From assembly GCF_020531965.1 (NCBI RefSeq), contig NZ_JAJAWH010000011.1:107888-171887 (forward strand): 64,000 nucleotides of DNA, written 5' to 3'. The notes under the pieces were generated by a model. That model searched no databases. It had not been told where the DNA came from and was given only the letters and a program-made list of their open reading frames with translations. Below are positions 29,519 through 37,558 of this stretch, piece by piece. Every line of letters starts with the position of its first letter. Position 1 is the stretch's first letter. This stretch comes from Pseudorhizobium xiangyangii. Lineage in GTDB: Bacteria; Pseudomonadota; Alphaproteobacteria; Rhizobiales; Rhizobiaceae. The position numbers were made by a program, and so were the translations under genes.

Positions 29519-30523
29519 ATGACAGCGAAGAAGAAGCCCCAGGTCTACATCACCCGCAAGCTGCCCGATGCAGTGGAGACCCGCATGCGCGAGCTCTTCA
29601 ACGCGGAACTCAACATTGACGACACGCCACGTACCCGCGACGAACTCGCCGCGGCAATGAAGACTGCCGACGTGCTGGTGCCGACAGTGACCGACCGGAT
29701 CGACGAGGCGCTGATCGAGGAAGCCGGGCCGCAATTGAAGCTGATCGCCAGCTTCTCGAACGGCACCGACCATATCGACATCGATGCGGCCGCAAGGAAA
29801 GGCATCACCGTTACCAATACGCCGAACGTGCTGACCGAAGACACCGCCGACATGACCATGGCGCTGATCCTGGCAGTGTCGCGCCGGCTGACCGAAGGCG
29901 CGCGGATACTGACGGACCATGCGGGCGATTGGGCCGGCTGGTCGCCGACGTGGATGCTTGGGCGTCGGATCTGGGGCAAGCGGATCGGCATCGTCGGCAT
30001 GGGCCGGATAGGCACTGCCGTTGCACGCCGCGCCAAGGCTTTCGGCCTGTCCATCCATTACCATAACCGCAAGCGCGTCAACCCGGCGACGGAGGAGGAA
30101 CTCGAGGCCACCTATTGGGATAGCCTCGACCAGATGCTCGCGCGGGTCGACATCGTTTCCGTCAACTGCCCTTCGACCCCGGCAACGTTTCATTTGCTGT
30201 CGGCGCGGCGGCTGGCGCTCATGCAGCCGACCAGCCTTATCGTGAACACGGCGCGAGGCGATATCATCGACGAGACCGCCATGATCCGGCTCCTGCGTGA
30301 AGAGAAGATCGCCGGAGCGGGCCTCGATGTCTATGAAAACGAACCGGCGATGAACCCGAAGCTCGTCAAGCTGGCCAATCAGGGCAAGGTCGTGCTGCTG
30401 CCGCATATGGGATCGGCAACGATCGAAGGCCGCATCGACATGGGCGACAAGGTCATCATCAACATCCGCGCGTTTTTTGACGGGCATCGCCCGCCAAATC
30501 GGGTCTTGCCCGGCAGGTCGTGA
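29519..30523 (+). CDS. D-2-hydroxyacid dehydrogenase (glyoxylate/hydroxypyruvate reductase-like)
   Basis: A 334-residue NAD(P)-dependent enzyme. The nucleotide motif GIVGMGRIGTAVARRAKAFG is near residue 160, followed by NTARGDIIDE and the catalytic set Arg (NTAR), Glu (DVYENEP) and His (LLPHMGSAT). The best guess is reduction of glyoxylate or hydroxypyruvate, but the substrate range of this family is broad. It is convergent with moeB. Confidence 0.9.
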   Translation: MTAKKKPQVYITRKLPDAVETRMRELFNAELNIDDTPRTRDELAAAMKTADVLVPTVTDRIDEALIEEAGPQLKLIASFSNGTDHIDIDAAARKGITVTNTPNVLTEDTADMTMALILAVSRRLTEGARILTDHAGDWAGWSPTWMLGRRIWGKRIGIVGMGRIGTAVARRAKAFGLSIHYHNRKRVNPATEEELEATYWDSLDQMLARVDIVSVNCPSTPATFHLLSARRLALMQPTSLIVNTARGDIIDETAMIRLLREEKIAGAGLDVYENEPAMNPKLVKLANQGKVVLLPHMGSATIEGRIDMGDKVIINIRAFFDGHRPPNRVLPGRS

Positions 30524-30566
30524 TGCGCTGGCCGGTAGCAGGTGCCGGCCTGCTTAGCCATCTCGC

Positions 30567-31334
30567 TCATTCTGCAGCCGCATCTGCGGCCCTGCGCTTG
30601 TAACGGATCGTCTCGAAGCGGGCGGCAAGCGAATCGTAGAGGAGAAGGCGGCCGACAAGCGGCTCCCCTATGCCGGTGAGCAGCTTGATTGCCTCCATGC
30701 TAATCAGCGTGCCGATAACGCCGGTAAGCGCCCCGATGATGCCGGTTTCGGCGCAGGAGGGTATGAGGCCCTGCGGCGGCTTCTGCGGAAAGAGGTCTCG
30801 ATAGGTCGGGTTGAGCTGGCCGTCCGCGCCGGCCTCATAGGGTTTCAACACTGTCACCGAGCCGTCGAAACGGCCGACTGCACCCGTAACCAGGGGGACT
30901 TCGGCCTGCAATGCCGCGTCCGCGGCAGCATAGCGGGTGTCGAAATTGTCCGAGCCATCCACCAGAAGATCGAAGAGCGGCAGATGGGTCGCGGCCCAGG
31001 AGAGCGAAAAGCGCTCTTCGTAGCTCAGCACCCGTATCCCGGGATTGAGCCTTGCGAGAGCGCTGCGAGCGCTTGCGGTCTTGGCTTCGCCAATCGTTCC
31101 CGTATCGTGGATGACCTGTCGTTGCAGATTGGACAGGGAGACCATGTCGTCGTCGATGATCCCGATGGTACCGACGCCGGCCGCAGCCAGATAGAGGAGC
31201 ACCGGTGCGCCAAGGCCACCCGCACCGATGACGAGGACACGCGCACTCCTCAACCGCTGTTGCCCTTCGCCTCCGATCTCCGGAAGAAGTATGTGGCGCC
31301 GATAGCGCTCGATCTCGTCTGGCGTCAGTTGCAT
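30567..31334 (-). CDS. moeB: MoeB/ThiF-family adenylyltransferase
   Basis: A 255-residue E1-like enzyme that adenylates the C-terminus of a small sulfur carrier such as MoaD or ThiS. GAGGLGAPVLLYLAAAGVG (residues 37-55) binds ATP, with DDDMVSLSNLQRQ and DGSDNFDTRY further on; the conserved cysteine is in IPSCAETG. The two CxxC pairs that hold zinc in E. coli MoeB are missing: TYRDLF stands where a cysteine pair is expected, and the C-terminus has none. MoeB and ThiF cannot be told apart here with certainty. Confidence 0.88.
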   Translation of the reverse strand: MQLTPDEIERYRRHILLPEIGGEGQQRLRSARVLVIGAGGLGAPVLLYLAAAGVGTIGIIDDDMVSLSNLQRQVIHDTGTIGEAKTASARSALARLNPGIRVLSYEERFSLSWAATHLPLFDLLVDGSDNFDTRYAAADAALQAEVPLVTGAVGRFDGSVTVLKPYEAGADGQLNPTYRDLFPQKPPQGLIPSCAETGIIGALTGVIGTLISMEAIKLLTGIGEPLVGRLLLYDSLAARFETIRYKRRAADAAAE

Positions 31335-31345
31335 GGGATGATTCT

Positions 31346-31381
31346 AGCGCATCGACCCGAGAAGCGGAATTGATTTTCGGA
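31346..31381. repeat. 36-bp dispersed repeat, copy 1
   Basis: Starts AGCGCATCGACCC and matches copy 2 at 44305-44340 at 32 of 36 positions, in the same orientation. It lies 11 bp upstream of the moeB start. I recognise the element as a short palindrome common between rhizobial genes. Confidence 0.6.
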
Positions 31382-31475
31382 CGGCAAGGCGCATGGATTG
31401 GCCGAGTTGGAGCCTCCTTGTGCGTGCAAAGGGACGCACGGAGTTCTGGCAGGTTGGCGGCAAGGAAAGCACGCC

Positions 31476-32597
31476 TTAGGCTCGGATACTGCCGCCCTCG
31501 ACGGTGAAGAACTGCGCCCGATCCGCCAGCGTGGAAAACATCGATTGATCGGTGCCGGTCATGAAGGATTGGCCACCGAGATCGTGGATGAGGTTGAACA
31601 ATGCGGTGCGCCGACCCTCGTCCAGGTGGGCGGCAATCTCGTCCAGGAGCAGTATGGGGGCGAAGCCGGTCATGTTGGCGGTAAGACGTGCATGCGCAAG
31701 GATAAGCCCGATCAGAAGAGCCTTTTGCTCGCCGGTGGAGCAGCGCCCGGCATCCATATCCTTTTCGCGGTGGCGGACCAGAAGGTCGACCCGGTGCGGA
31801 CCTTCCAGCGTCCGACCGGCGGCTCCATCGCGTCCGCGCCCCTCGCGCAGCATGTCGATATAACGGTCCTCGAGATCCGCGGCAGGCGTGTCGAGAGCCC
31901 CGTCAAGAAATCCCTCCAGCGCAAGGACGGGGGATGGGAATGGCGTTTGCTCCGAGGCCATCGACAAATTTCGCAAGAGGCCCAGCATTTCCTGTCGTGC
32001 GGCCGCCATTGCGATCCCCAGCCCCGCCATCTGTGTCTCTATGGCGGTCAGCCAGGACGGGTCGTATCGCCCTTCGGAGAGAAGTCGGTTGCGGCTGCGC
32101 ATCGTGCGCTCGAAGTCGCTTGCGCGGCGGCCGTGGCCCGGATCGATCGACAGGACGAGCCGGTCCAGGAAGCGTCGCCGATCGGCGGAAGGCCCTGTAA
32201 ACAGGCCGTCCATCGCTGGCGTTAGCCACAACACGCTCAAATGATCTGAAAGTTCCTCGGTCGACTTGGCTGGCGTTGCATTGATCCGCAGGCGCCGCGT
32301 CGTCGTCTCCCCATCGCCGTCTACGCCTGTCCCGAGCGAAACCTCGCCTTCCATGCCATCGACGTCGGCAAAGACGGAAAAGCCGCCGCCGGCGCCGACG
32401 CGAGTGACATCGGTTAAAACAGCCCGGCGAAGACCTCGGCCCGGGGAAAGGAAGGATACCGCTTCGAGAAGATTGGTCTTGCCCGCGCCATTCTCGCCGG
32501 TCAGCACTACATGCCTGTCGTTGAGAGACAGCGCCGCCTCCGCATAGTTGCGGAAATCGGTGAGCTTGAGACGGGAGAGGGATGCTTTCTGCGCCAT
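31476..32597 (-). CDS. recF: DNA replication and repair protein RecF
   Basis: RecF, 373 residues, an SMC-like ATPase that helps load RecA on gapped DNA with RecO and RecR. Walker A is GENGAGKT (34-41), the ABC signature region is CSTGEQKALLIGLILAHA and Walker B is PILLLDEIAAHLD. The ATG at 32597 is chosen because the family match begins there (SLSRLKLTDFRNY). Confidence 0.95.
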   Translation of the reverse strand: MAQKASLSRLKLTDFRNYAEAALSLNDRHVVLTGENGAGKTNLLEAVSFLSPGRGLRRAVLTDVTRVGAGGGFSVFADVDGMEGEVSLGTGVDGDGETTTRRLRINATPAKSTEELSDHLSVLWLTPAMDGLFTGPSADRRRFLDRLVLSIDPGHGRRASDFERTMRSRNRLLSEGRYDPSWLTAIETQMAGLGIAMAAARQEMLGLLRNLSMASEQTPFPSPVLALEGFLDGALDTPAADLEDRYIDMLREGRGRDGAAGRTLEGPHRVDLLVRHREKDMDAGRCSTGEQKALLIGLILAHARLTANMTGFAPILLLDEIAAHLDEGRRTALFNLIHDLGGQSFMTGTDQSMFSTLADRAQFFTVEGGSIRA

Positions 32598-32811
32598 GGG
32601 AATCCGTTGTCTGGCAGAGGAGCTAAGGGTTCTGGCGCGGGATGGCAAGCACCGGCTTTCACAAGGTCAGTTCGCCCCGTATGCTATTCCGTCTTCATGT
32701 ATCGCGCGGCGATCTCAGATGTACCTGAGCCTTCGGAACTTTCCTCCCGTTCGGCAGTTTCCTGCGCGACATCCGCGCATATCCAATCTCTGATGTCTCC
32801 GGAGGCGGCTC

Positions 32812-33096
32812 ATGGTAATGCACGATGATATGACGCCGGACGAAGCCCGGCGCGACCACCGCCAGATGCTGTGGTTCCTGGCCATCAATGCGGCATTTGG
32901 CATGGTTCTCGGCTTGTTTATCGCTTCTGCGCTGTTCTGGTTCAATCTCTATGGGCTTGGAACCCTGATCACCCGGTCCGAGACGCCGGTGCTTTCGTTC
33001 GCGTTGATCGCCTTCCCGCTTGCGCTGACCTTTGGGGGTGCGGTAACAGCCTCGGCTATCATGCTGATGCCCTACAAGCGGAGGAAGGAGCTGTAG
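32812..33096 (+). CDS. Small two-helix membrane protein, conserved in rhizobia
   Basis: A 94-residue protein with a short charged start and two membrane segments, at about 20-45 (LWFLAINAAFGMVLGLFIASALFWF) and 62-84 (FALIAFPLALTFGGAVTASAIML), ending in KRRKEL. GGAGG stands 6 bp before the ATG. Function is not recognised. It precedes slyX by 41 bp and is probably cotranscribed with it. Confidence 0.75.
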   Translation: MVMHDDMTPDEARRDHRQMLWFLAINAAFGMVLGLFIASALFWFNLYGLGTLITRSETPVLSFALIAFPLALTFGGAVTASAIMLMPYKRRKEL

Positions 33097-33137
33097 CGCT
33101 CGCTTCCCGTGAGGGGTCGGATAGAGAAAGCGCTTAC

Positions 33138-33347
33138 ATGACCGATAACGACGACCGCGTGACAAGGCTGGAAGAACTTGCCGCCCATCAGGCAAAGATG
33201 ATCGAGGAACTGTCCGACCAGTTGGCAGAGCAGTGGAAAATCGTCGAGCAGACGAGAGCCAAGCTCGACCGCCTGACCGAGCGGTTCCTTTCGCTGGAGG
33301 AGTCGTCCCTCGACGCACCACCGATCACCAAGCCACCCCATTACTGA
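33138..33347 (+). CDS. slyX: SlyX family protein
   Basis: A 69-residue SlyX protein: VTRLEELAAHQAKMIEELSDQLAEQWKIVEQ forms a coiled coil and the protein ends with the proline-rich tail typical of the family (PPITKPPHY). The molecular role is not known. The ATG at 33138 gives the usual family length; the longer upstream frame overlaps the preceding gene. Confidence 0.88.
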   Translation: MTDNDDRVTRLEELAAHQAKMIEELSDQLAEQWKIVEQTRAKLDRLTERFLSLEESSLDAPPITKPPHY

Positions 33348-33370
33348 TAGGGTCCCTCCGAATATCGCAC

Positions 33371-33384
33371 TTGATCGGCGTCAA
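33371..33384. promoter_or_regulatory. FixK/FNR-like box upstream of the LysE-type gene
   Basis: TTGATCGGCGTCAA matches the box at 25744 at 12 of 14 positions, and both follow GCAC. It lies 73 bp before the start of the exporter gene. Confidence 0.4.
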
Positions 33385-33456
33385 GTTCCAATCGCCTGAC
33401 CATGCTATCAGGGAGCGCCGCACGAACAGCGGCTGCCCTTAAGCTGGACCATATCG

Positions 33457-34041
33457 ATGCACGTTCTCCCCTTTATCGCCGGCATTCTTCTTCTGCTGTT
33501 GACGCCCGGTCCGACCAATACGCTGATGATGCTGGCCGGCTATGCGCGCGGCTGGAAATCGTCGCTGACGCTGGTGGTGGCGGAACTGGGCGGTTATCTG
33601 ACGGTCATCATTCCCGTCTGCCTCGTGGCGGCGCCATTTTTCACGGCCTATCCCGTTGCGCTGCTGTGGGCCAGGGGTGCCGCCGTCGTGTGGATACTAT
33701 TTCTCAGCTGGCGTCTCTGGCGTTCCGCGGGAGAGGATAAGCCAGCCGGTGGCGAGGTGGATGCACGGCGTGTCTACGTAACGACAGTCCTCAATCCGAA
33801 GGCGCCGATCATTGCCCTTGCCATCATGCCGCAGGGGGCGTTCCTGGAGATACTGCCCTGGCTCGGACTGTTCTCGGGTCTGGTCCTGTTCGCAGCCAAC
33901 AGCTGGATCGTCGGCGGCGCGCTCGTCGCCCGGGGGGCAGGTTCGATGCTTTCCCCGCAGACGGTCAAGAAGGTCGCTGCCACGGGTCTCCTCGGCTTCG
34001 CGGTCCTGCTTGCAGGATCCTCTGTCCACGCAATGTCGTGA
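33457..34041 (+). CDS. LysE/RhtB family exporter
   Basis: A 194-residue membrane protein of the LysE superfamily with five or six hydrophobic segments. The N-terminal LLLLTPGPTNTLMMLAGYARGWKSS carries the family motif. Members export amino acids or their analogues; the substrate is unknown. A terminator follows and a FixK-like box precedes it. Confidence 0.87.
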   Translation: MHVLPFIAGILLLLLTPGPTNTLMMLAGYARGWKSSLTLVVAELGGYLTVIIPVCLVAAPFFTAYPVALLWARGAAVVWILFLSWRLWRSAGEDKPAGGEVDARRVYVTTVLNPKAPIIALAIMPQGAFLEILPWLGLFSGLVLFAANSWIVGGALVARGAGSMLSPQTVKKVAATGLLGFAVLLAGSSVHAMS

Positions 34042-34067
34042 GCGTTCCGCGGGTTATCCTAAAAATA

Positions 34068-34098
34068 AAAGGCAGCGGAGTGATCCGCTGCCTTTGTT
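34068..34098 (+). terminator. Intrinsic terminator after the LysE-type gene
   Basis: AAAGGCAGCGGA and TCCGCTGCCTTT pair perfectly around GTGA, followed by GTT, 26 bp after the stop. Confidence 0.8.
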
Positions 34099-34200
34099 CA
34101 TTTCGGAATCTGCTGCCTTTGCGGTGAGGCTTTGAAGGACCGGACCCTACCGGCCCTTGGCATAAGCTTCGGGCGTTCGTCACTGCAATCGACTGGCTGG

Positions 34201-34221
34201 AAATCGGGCCAGAGGGCCCGA
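34201..34221 (-). terminator. Intrinsic terminator after dnaJ
   Basis: On the minus strand TCGGGCC and GGCCCGA pair around a 4-nt loop and are followed by TTT, 8 bp beyond the dnaJ stop. Confidence 0.55.
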
Positions 34222-34228
34222 CCGCTCC

Positions 34229-35356
34229 TTATCCCTCGAAGAATTCCTTCATCCGGGCAAAGAATCCTGTCGATTCCGGATTGTTCTCCTTGGACGAGAT
34301 GTCGTCGAACTCCTGCAGCAGTTCGCGCTGCCGCTTGGTGAGTTTCTGCGGCGTCTCGATCTGGATCTGGATGTAGAGGTCACCCGTTTGCGCCGAGCGC
34401 AGGACCGGCATGCCCTTGCCCCGGAGCCGGAACTGCTTGCCGGGCTGAGTACCCTCCGGAACGGTGACCCGCGATTTAGTCGCATCCAACGTTGCAACAT
34501 CAAAGGTCCCGCCGAGCGCTGCCGTCGTCATCGAGATCGGCACGGTGCAGAACAGGTCAGCCCCGTCGCGCTGGAAGAACTGGTGCGGCTTCACAGACAG
34601 GAAGATGTAGAGATCCCCCGACGGTCCACCGCGCGCGCCGGCCTCGCCCTCGCCCTGCAGGCGGATGCGCGTGCCGTCCTCGATGCCGGCCGGGATGTTG
34701 ACCGAAAGCGAACGCTCTTCGGAAATCCTGCCCTGGCCATGGCACTTGGTGCACGGGTCGGTGATCGTCTGGCCACGTCCATGGCATGTCGGACAGGTGC
34801 GTTCGACCGAGAAGAATCCCTGGCTTGCGCGCACGCGGCCTGATCCATGGCACATGCCGCAGGTCTTGGGCTGCGTGCCGGGCTTGGCTCCCGAGCCGGT
34901 GCACACATCACAGGTAATCGAGGTGGGAACCCGGATCTGTGCCGTCTTGCCAGCGTATGCCTCTTCGAGGCTGATTTCCATGTTGTAGCGGAGGTCGGCG
35001 CCGCGCTCCCGGCCGCCGGTCGACCGCCGCGCACGACCGCCGCCCATCATGTCGCCAAAGATATCTTCGAAGATATCGGAGAAGCCGCCGGCGCCTGCCG
35101 AGAAGCCACCCTGTCCACCCATGCCGCCCTGCTCGAAGGCCGCATGGCCGAAACGGTCATAGGCTGCCCGCTTCTGCGGGTCCTTCAAGGTCTCGTAGGC
35201 CTCGTTGATTTCCTTGAACTTCTTTTCGGCCTCGGCGTCGCCCGGATTCTTGTCCGGATGGCATTTCATAGCCAGCTTGCGGAAGGCGCTTTTCAGCTCC
35301 TTCTCGTCGGCCGATTTGCCGACGCCCAGGGTTTCGTAAAAGTCTGCTTTTGCCAT
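34229..35356 (-). CDS. dnaJ: Chaperone protein DnaJ
   Basis: DnaJ, 375 residues, the DnaK co-chaperone. The J domain has HPDK near residue 33, a Gly/Phe-rich linker follows, then four zinc repeats ([32 protein letters not shown]) and the C-terminal substrate-binding part. It lies 89 bp after dnaK on the same strand. Confidence 0.98.
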   Translation of the reverse strand: MAKADFYETLGVGKSADEKELKSAFRKLAMKCHPDKNPGDAEAEKKFKEINEAYETLKDPQKRAAYDRFGHAAFEQGGMGGQGGFSAGAGGFSDIFEDIFGDMMGGGRARRSTGGRERGADLRYNMEISLEEAYAGKTAQIRVPTSITCDVCTGSGAKPGTQPKTCGMCHGSGRVRASQGFFSVERTCPTCHGRGQTITDPCTKCHGQGRISEERSLSVNIPAGIEDGTRIRLQGEGEAGARGGPSGDLYIFLSVKPHQFFQRDGADLFCTVPISMTTAALGGTFDVATLDATKSRVTVPEGTQPGKQFRLRGKGMPVLRSAQTGDLYIQIQIETPQKLTKRQRELLQEFDDISSKENNPESTGFFARMKEFFEG

Positions 35357-35445
35357 AGAGGTAACGGCTCCCGAAAGGATTCCGGCTGCACGATGGCAGC
35401 CGGATTTCTAGTCGACTATTTGCTGAGGTTTGCCACGGGGAAACC

Positions 35446-37353
35446 TCAGGCCGACTTCTTGTCGTCCTTGATTTCCTCGTAGTCGGCATCAACGACACCG
35501 TCGTCGTCCTTGCCACCCTCGGAACCGTCGGAACCCTCGGCCTGCTGGGCTTCATAGATAGCCTGGCCAAGCTTCATGGACACTTCCATGAGGGTCTGGG
35601 TCTTCGCCTGGATGTCATCGGCATCCGGCTCGGATGCTTCGATGGCCGTCTTCAGCGAAGCAACAGCGTCCTCGATCGACTTGCGGTCGGTTTCAGTGAC
35701 CTTGTCGCCATAATCCTTGAGGGATTTCTCGGTCGAATGGATCAGGCTTTCGGCCTGGTTCTTCGCCTCGACGCCCGCACGGCGCTTCTTGTCGGCCTCG
35801 GCATTGGCTTCGGCGTCCTTCACCATCTTCTCGATGTCGGCGTCGGAGAGACCGCCAGAAGCCTGGATGCGGATCTGCTGTTCCTTGCCGGTGCCCTTGT
35901 CCTTGGCCGAAACCTGCACGATGCCGTTGGCGTCGATGTCGAAGGTCACTTCGATTTGCGGCACGCCGCGCGGCGACGGTGGCAGGCCGACGAGGTCGAA
36001 CTGGCCGAGCAGCTTGTTGTCCTGGGCCATTTCGCGCTCGCCCTGCGAAACGCGGATCGTCACAGCCGACTGGCTATCCTCGGCGGTAGAGAAGGTCTGG
36101 CTCTTCTTGGTCGGGATAGTCGTGTTACGGTCGATCAGACGGGTGAAGACACCACCGAGTGTTTCGATGCCGAGCGACAGCGGGGTCACGTCGAGCAGAA
36201 GGACGTCCTTGACGTCGCCCTGCAGAACGCCGGCCTGGATGGCAGCGCCGAGAGCGACGACTTCATCCGGGTTGACGCCCTTGTGCGGCTCCTTGCCGAA
36301 CAGTTGCTTGACGACTTCCTGTACCTTCGGCATGCGGCTCATGCCGCCGACCAGCACGACTTCGTCGATCTCAGCTGCAGAAACGCCGGCATCCTTGAGG
36401 GCTGCCTTGCACGGAGCAACGGTGCGCTGGACGAGATCGTCGACCAGGCTTTCGAATTTGGCGCGGGTCAGCTTCAGCGTCAGGTGCTTCGGACCGGATG
36501 CATCGGCCGTGATGAACGGCAGGTTGATTTCGGTCTGCTGTGCGGACGACAGTTCGATCTTGGCCTTTTCGGATGCTTCCTTGAGGCGCTGCAGGGCGAG
36601 CTTGTCGTTCTTCAGGTCGATGCCCTGGTCCTTCTTGAACTCGCCCGCAAGATATTCGACGAGACGCATGTCGAAGTCTTCACCGCCGAGGAAGGTGTCG
36701 CCGTTGGTCGACTTCACTTCGAAGACGCCATCGCCGATTTCGAGAACCGAGATATCGAACGTACCACCACCCAGGTCGTAGACGGCGATCGTCTTGCCCT
36801 CGGTCTTGTCCATGCCGTAGGCAAGGGCAGCAGCGGTCGGTTCGTTGATGATGCGCAGAACTTCAAGGCCTGCAATGCGGCCGGCATCCTTGGTTGCCTG
36901 GCGCTGCGCGTCGTTGAAGTAGGCAGGAACCGTGATGACGGCCTTTTCGACCTTTTCGCCGAGATAGGACTCAGCGGTTTCCTTCATCTTCTGAAGGATC
37001 ATCGCGGAAACCTGCGCGGGCGAATAGTTCTGGTCGTGAGCCTTGACCCAGGCATCGCCATTGTCGCCCTTGACGATATCGAACGGAACGAGACCCTTGT
37101 CCTTTTCGACGGTCGGATCTTCGTAGCGGCGGCCGATCAGGCGCTTGACGGCAAACAGGGTATTCGTGGGGTTGGTGACAGCCTGGCGCTTGGCCGGCTG
37201 GCCGACGAGGCGTTCGCCATCTTCGGTAAATGCCACCATGGAAGGGGTAGTACGGGCGCCCTCGGCGTTCTCGATCACCTTGGCATCCTTGCCGTCCATG
37301 ATCGCCACGCAGGAGTTGGTCGTCCCGAGGTCGATGCCAATAACTTTAGCCAT
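35446..37353 (-). CDS. dnaK: Chaperone protein DnaK (Hsp70)
   Basis: DnaK, 635 residues. The ATPase domain opens with [18 protein letters not shown] and contains [21 protein letters not shown] and [19 protein letters not shown]. The substrate-binding domain (from about 390, [17 protein letters not shown]) and a helical lid follow, ending in the acidic [15 protein letters not shown]. The ATG at 37353 follows AGGAGAG; the upstream in-frame extension is leader sequence. A long antisense frame on the other strand is a coding shadow. Confidence 0.99.
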   Translation of the reverse strand: MAKVIGIDLGTTNSCVAIMDGKDAKVIENAEGARTTPSMVAFTEDGERLVGQPAKRQAVTNPTNTLFAVKRLIGRRYEDPTVEKDKGLVPFDIVKGDNGDAWVKAHDQNYSPAQVSAMILQKMKETAESYLGEKVEKAVITVPAYFNDAQRQATKDAGRIAGLEVLRIINEPTAAALAYGMDKTEGKTIAVYDLGGGTFDISVLEIGDGVFEVKSTNGDTFLGGEDFDMRLVEYLAGEFKKDQGIDLKNDKLALQRLKEASEKAKIELSSAQQTEINLPFITADASGPKHLTLKLTRAKFESLVDDLVQRTVAPCKAALKDAGVSAAEIDEVVLVGGMSRMPKVQEVVKQLFGKEPHKGVNPDEVVALGAAIQAGVLQGDVKDVLLLDVTPLSLGIETLGGVFTRLIDRNTTIPTKKSQTFSTAEDSQSAVTIRVSQGEREMAQDNKLLGQFDLVGLPPSPRGVPQIEVTFDIDANGIVQVSAKDKGTGKEQQIRIQASGGLSDADIEKMVKDAEANAEADKKRRAGVEAKNQAESLIHSTEKSLKDYGDKVTETDRKSIEDAVASLKTAIEASEPDADDIQAKTQTLMEVSMKLGQAIYEAQQAEGSDGSEGGKDDDGVVDADYEEIKDDKKSA

Positions 37354-37439
37354 TTCTTCTCTCTCCTTTAAGCGAACCGTCGGAACCCCGCTCAGGCATT
37401 CCGCTGACAGTTCCTCGACTGGGATGGTCTTTGTACTTT

Positions 37440-37455
37440 CACAGCACATGCTGTG
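37440..37455. promoter_or_regulatory. Inverted repeat in the dnaK leader
   Basis: CACAGCA and TGCTGTG flank two bases, starting about 4 bp after the predicted transcription start. It could be an operator or an RNA hairpin at the 5' end of the dnaK message. No CIRCE element was seen. Confidence 0.35.
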
Positions 37456-37465
37456 TCATGCGGCG

Positions 37466-37494
37466 TATATAAGGACGGGAATTTTGGACTGCAA
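37466..37494 (-). promoter_or_regulatory. Promoter of dnaK-dnaJ
   Basis: On the minus strand TTGCAG and TATATA are 17 bases apart, about 105 bp before the dnaK start. The nearby CTTGCAG...CCGTCCTTAT could also be read as a loose heat-shock sigma-32 site, so which sigma factor acts is open. Confidence 0.5.
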
Positions 37495-37558
37495 GGCAGG
37501 ACAACCCGCTGACACCAGCAAAAAAACACGCGAATGTGAACGTTCGTGCCGGGCTGCG

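Noticed and set aside
28793-30487. 564-codon minus-strand frame covering the 2-hydroxyacid dehydrogenase gene
   Set aside because: Only its 3' third, the SH3-domain protein with a signal peptide starting at 29335, is real; the rest is antisense to a clear enzyme gene.
35737-37371. 544-codon open frame antisense to dnaK
   Set aside because: Long frames opposite dnaK are a well-known artefact of its codon use; no motif or ribosome site supports it.
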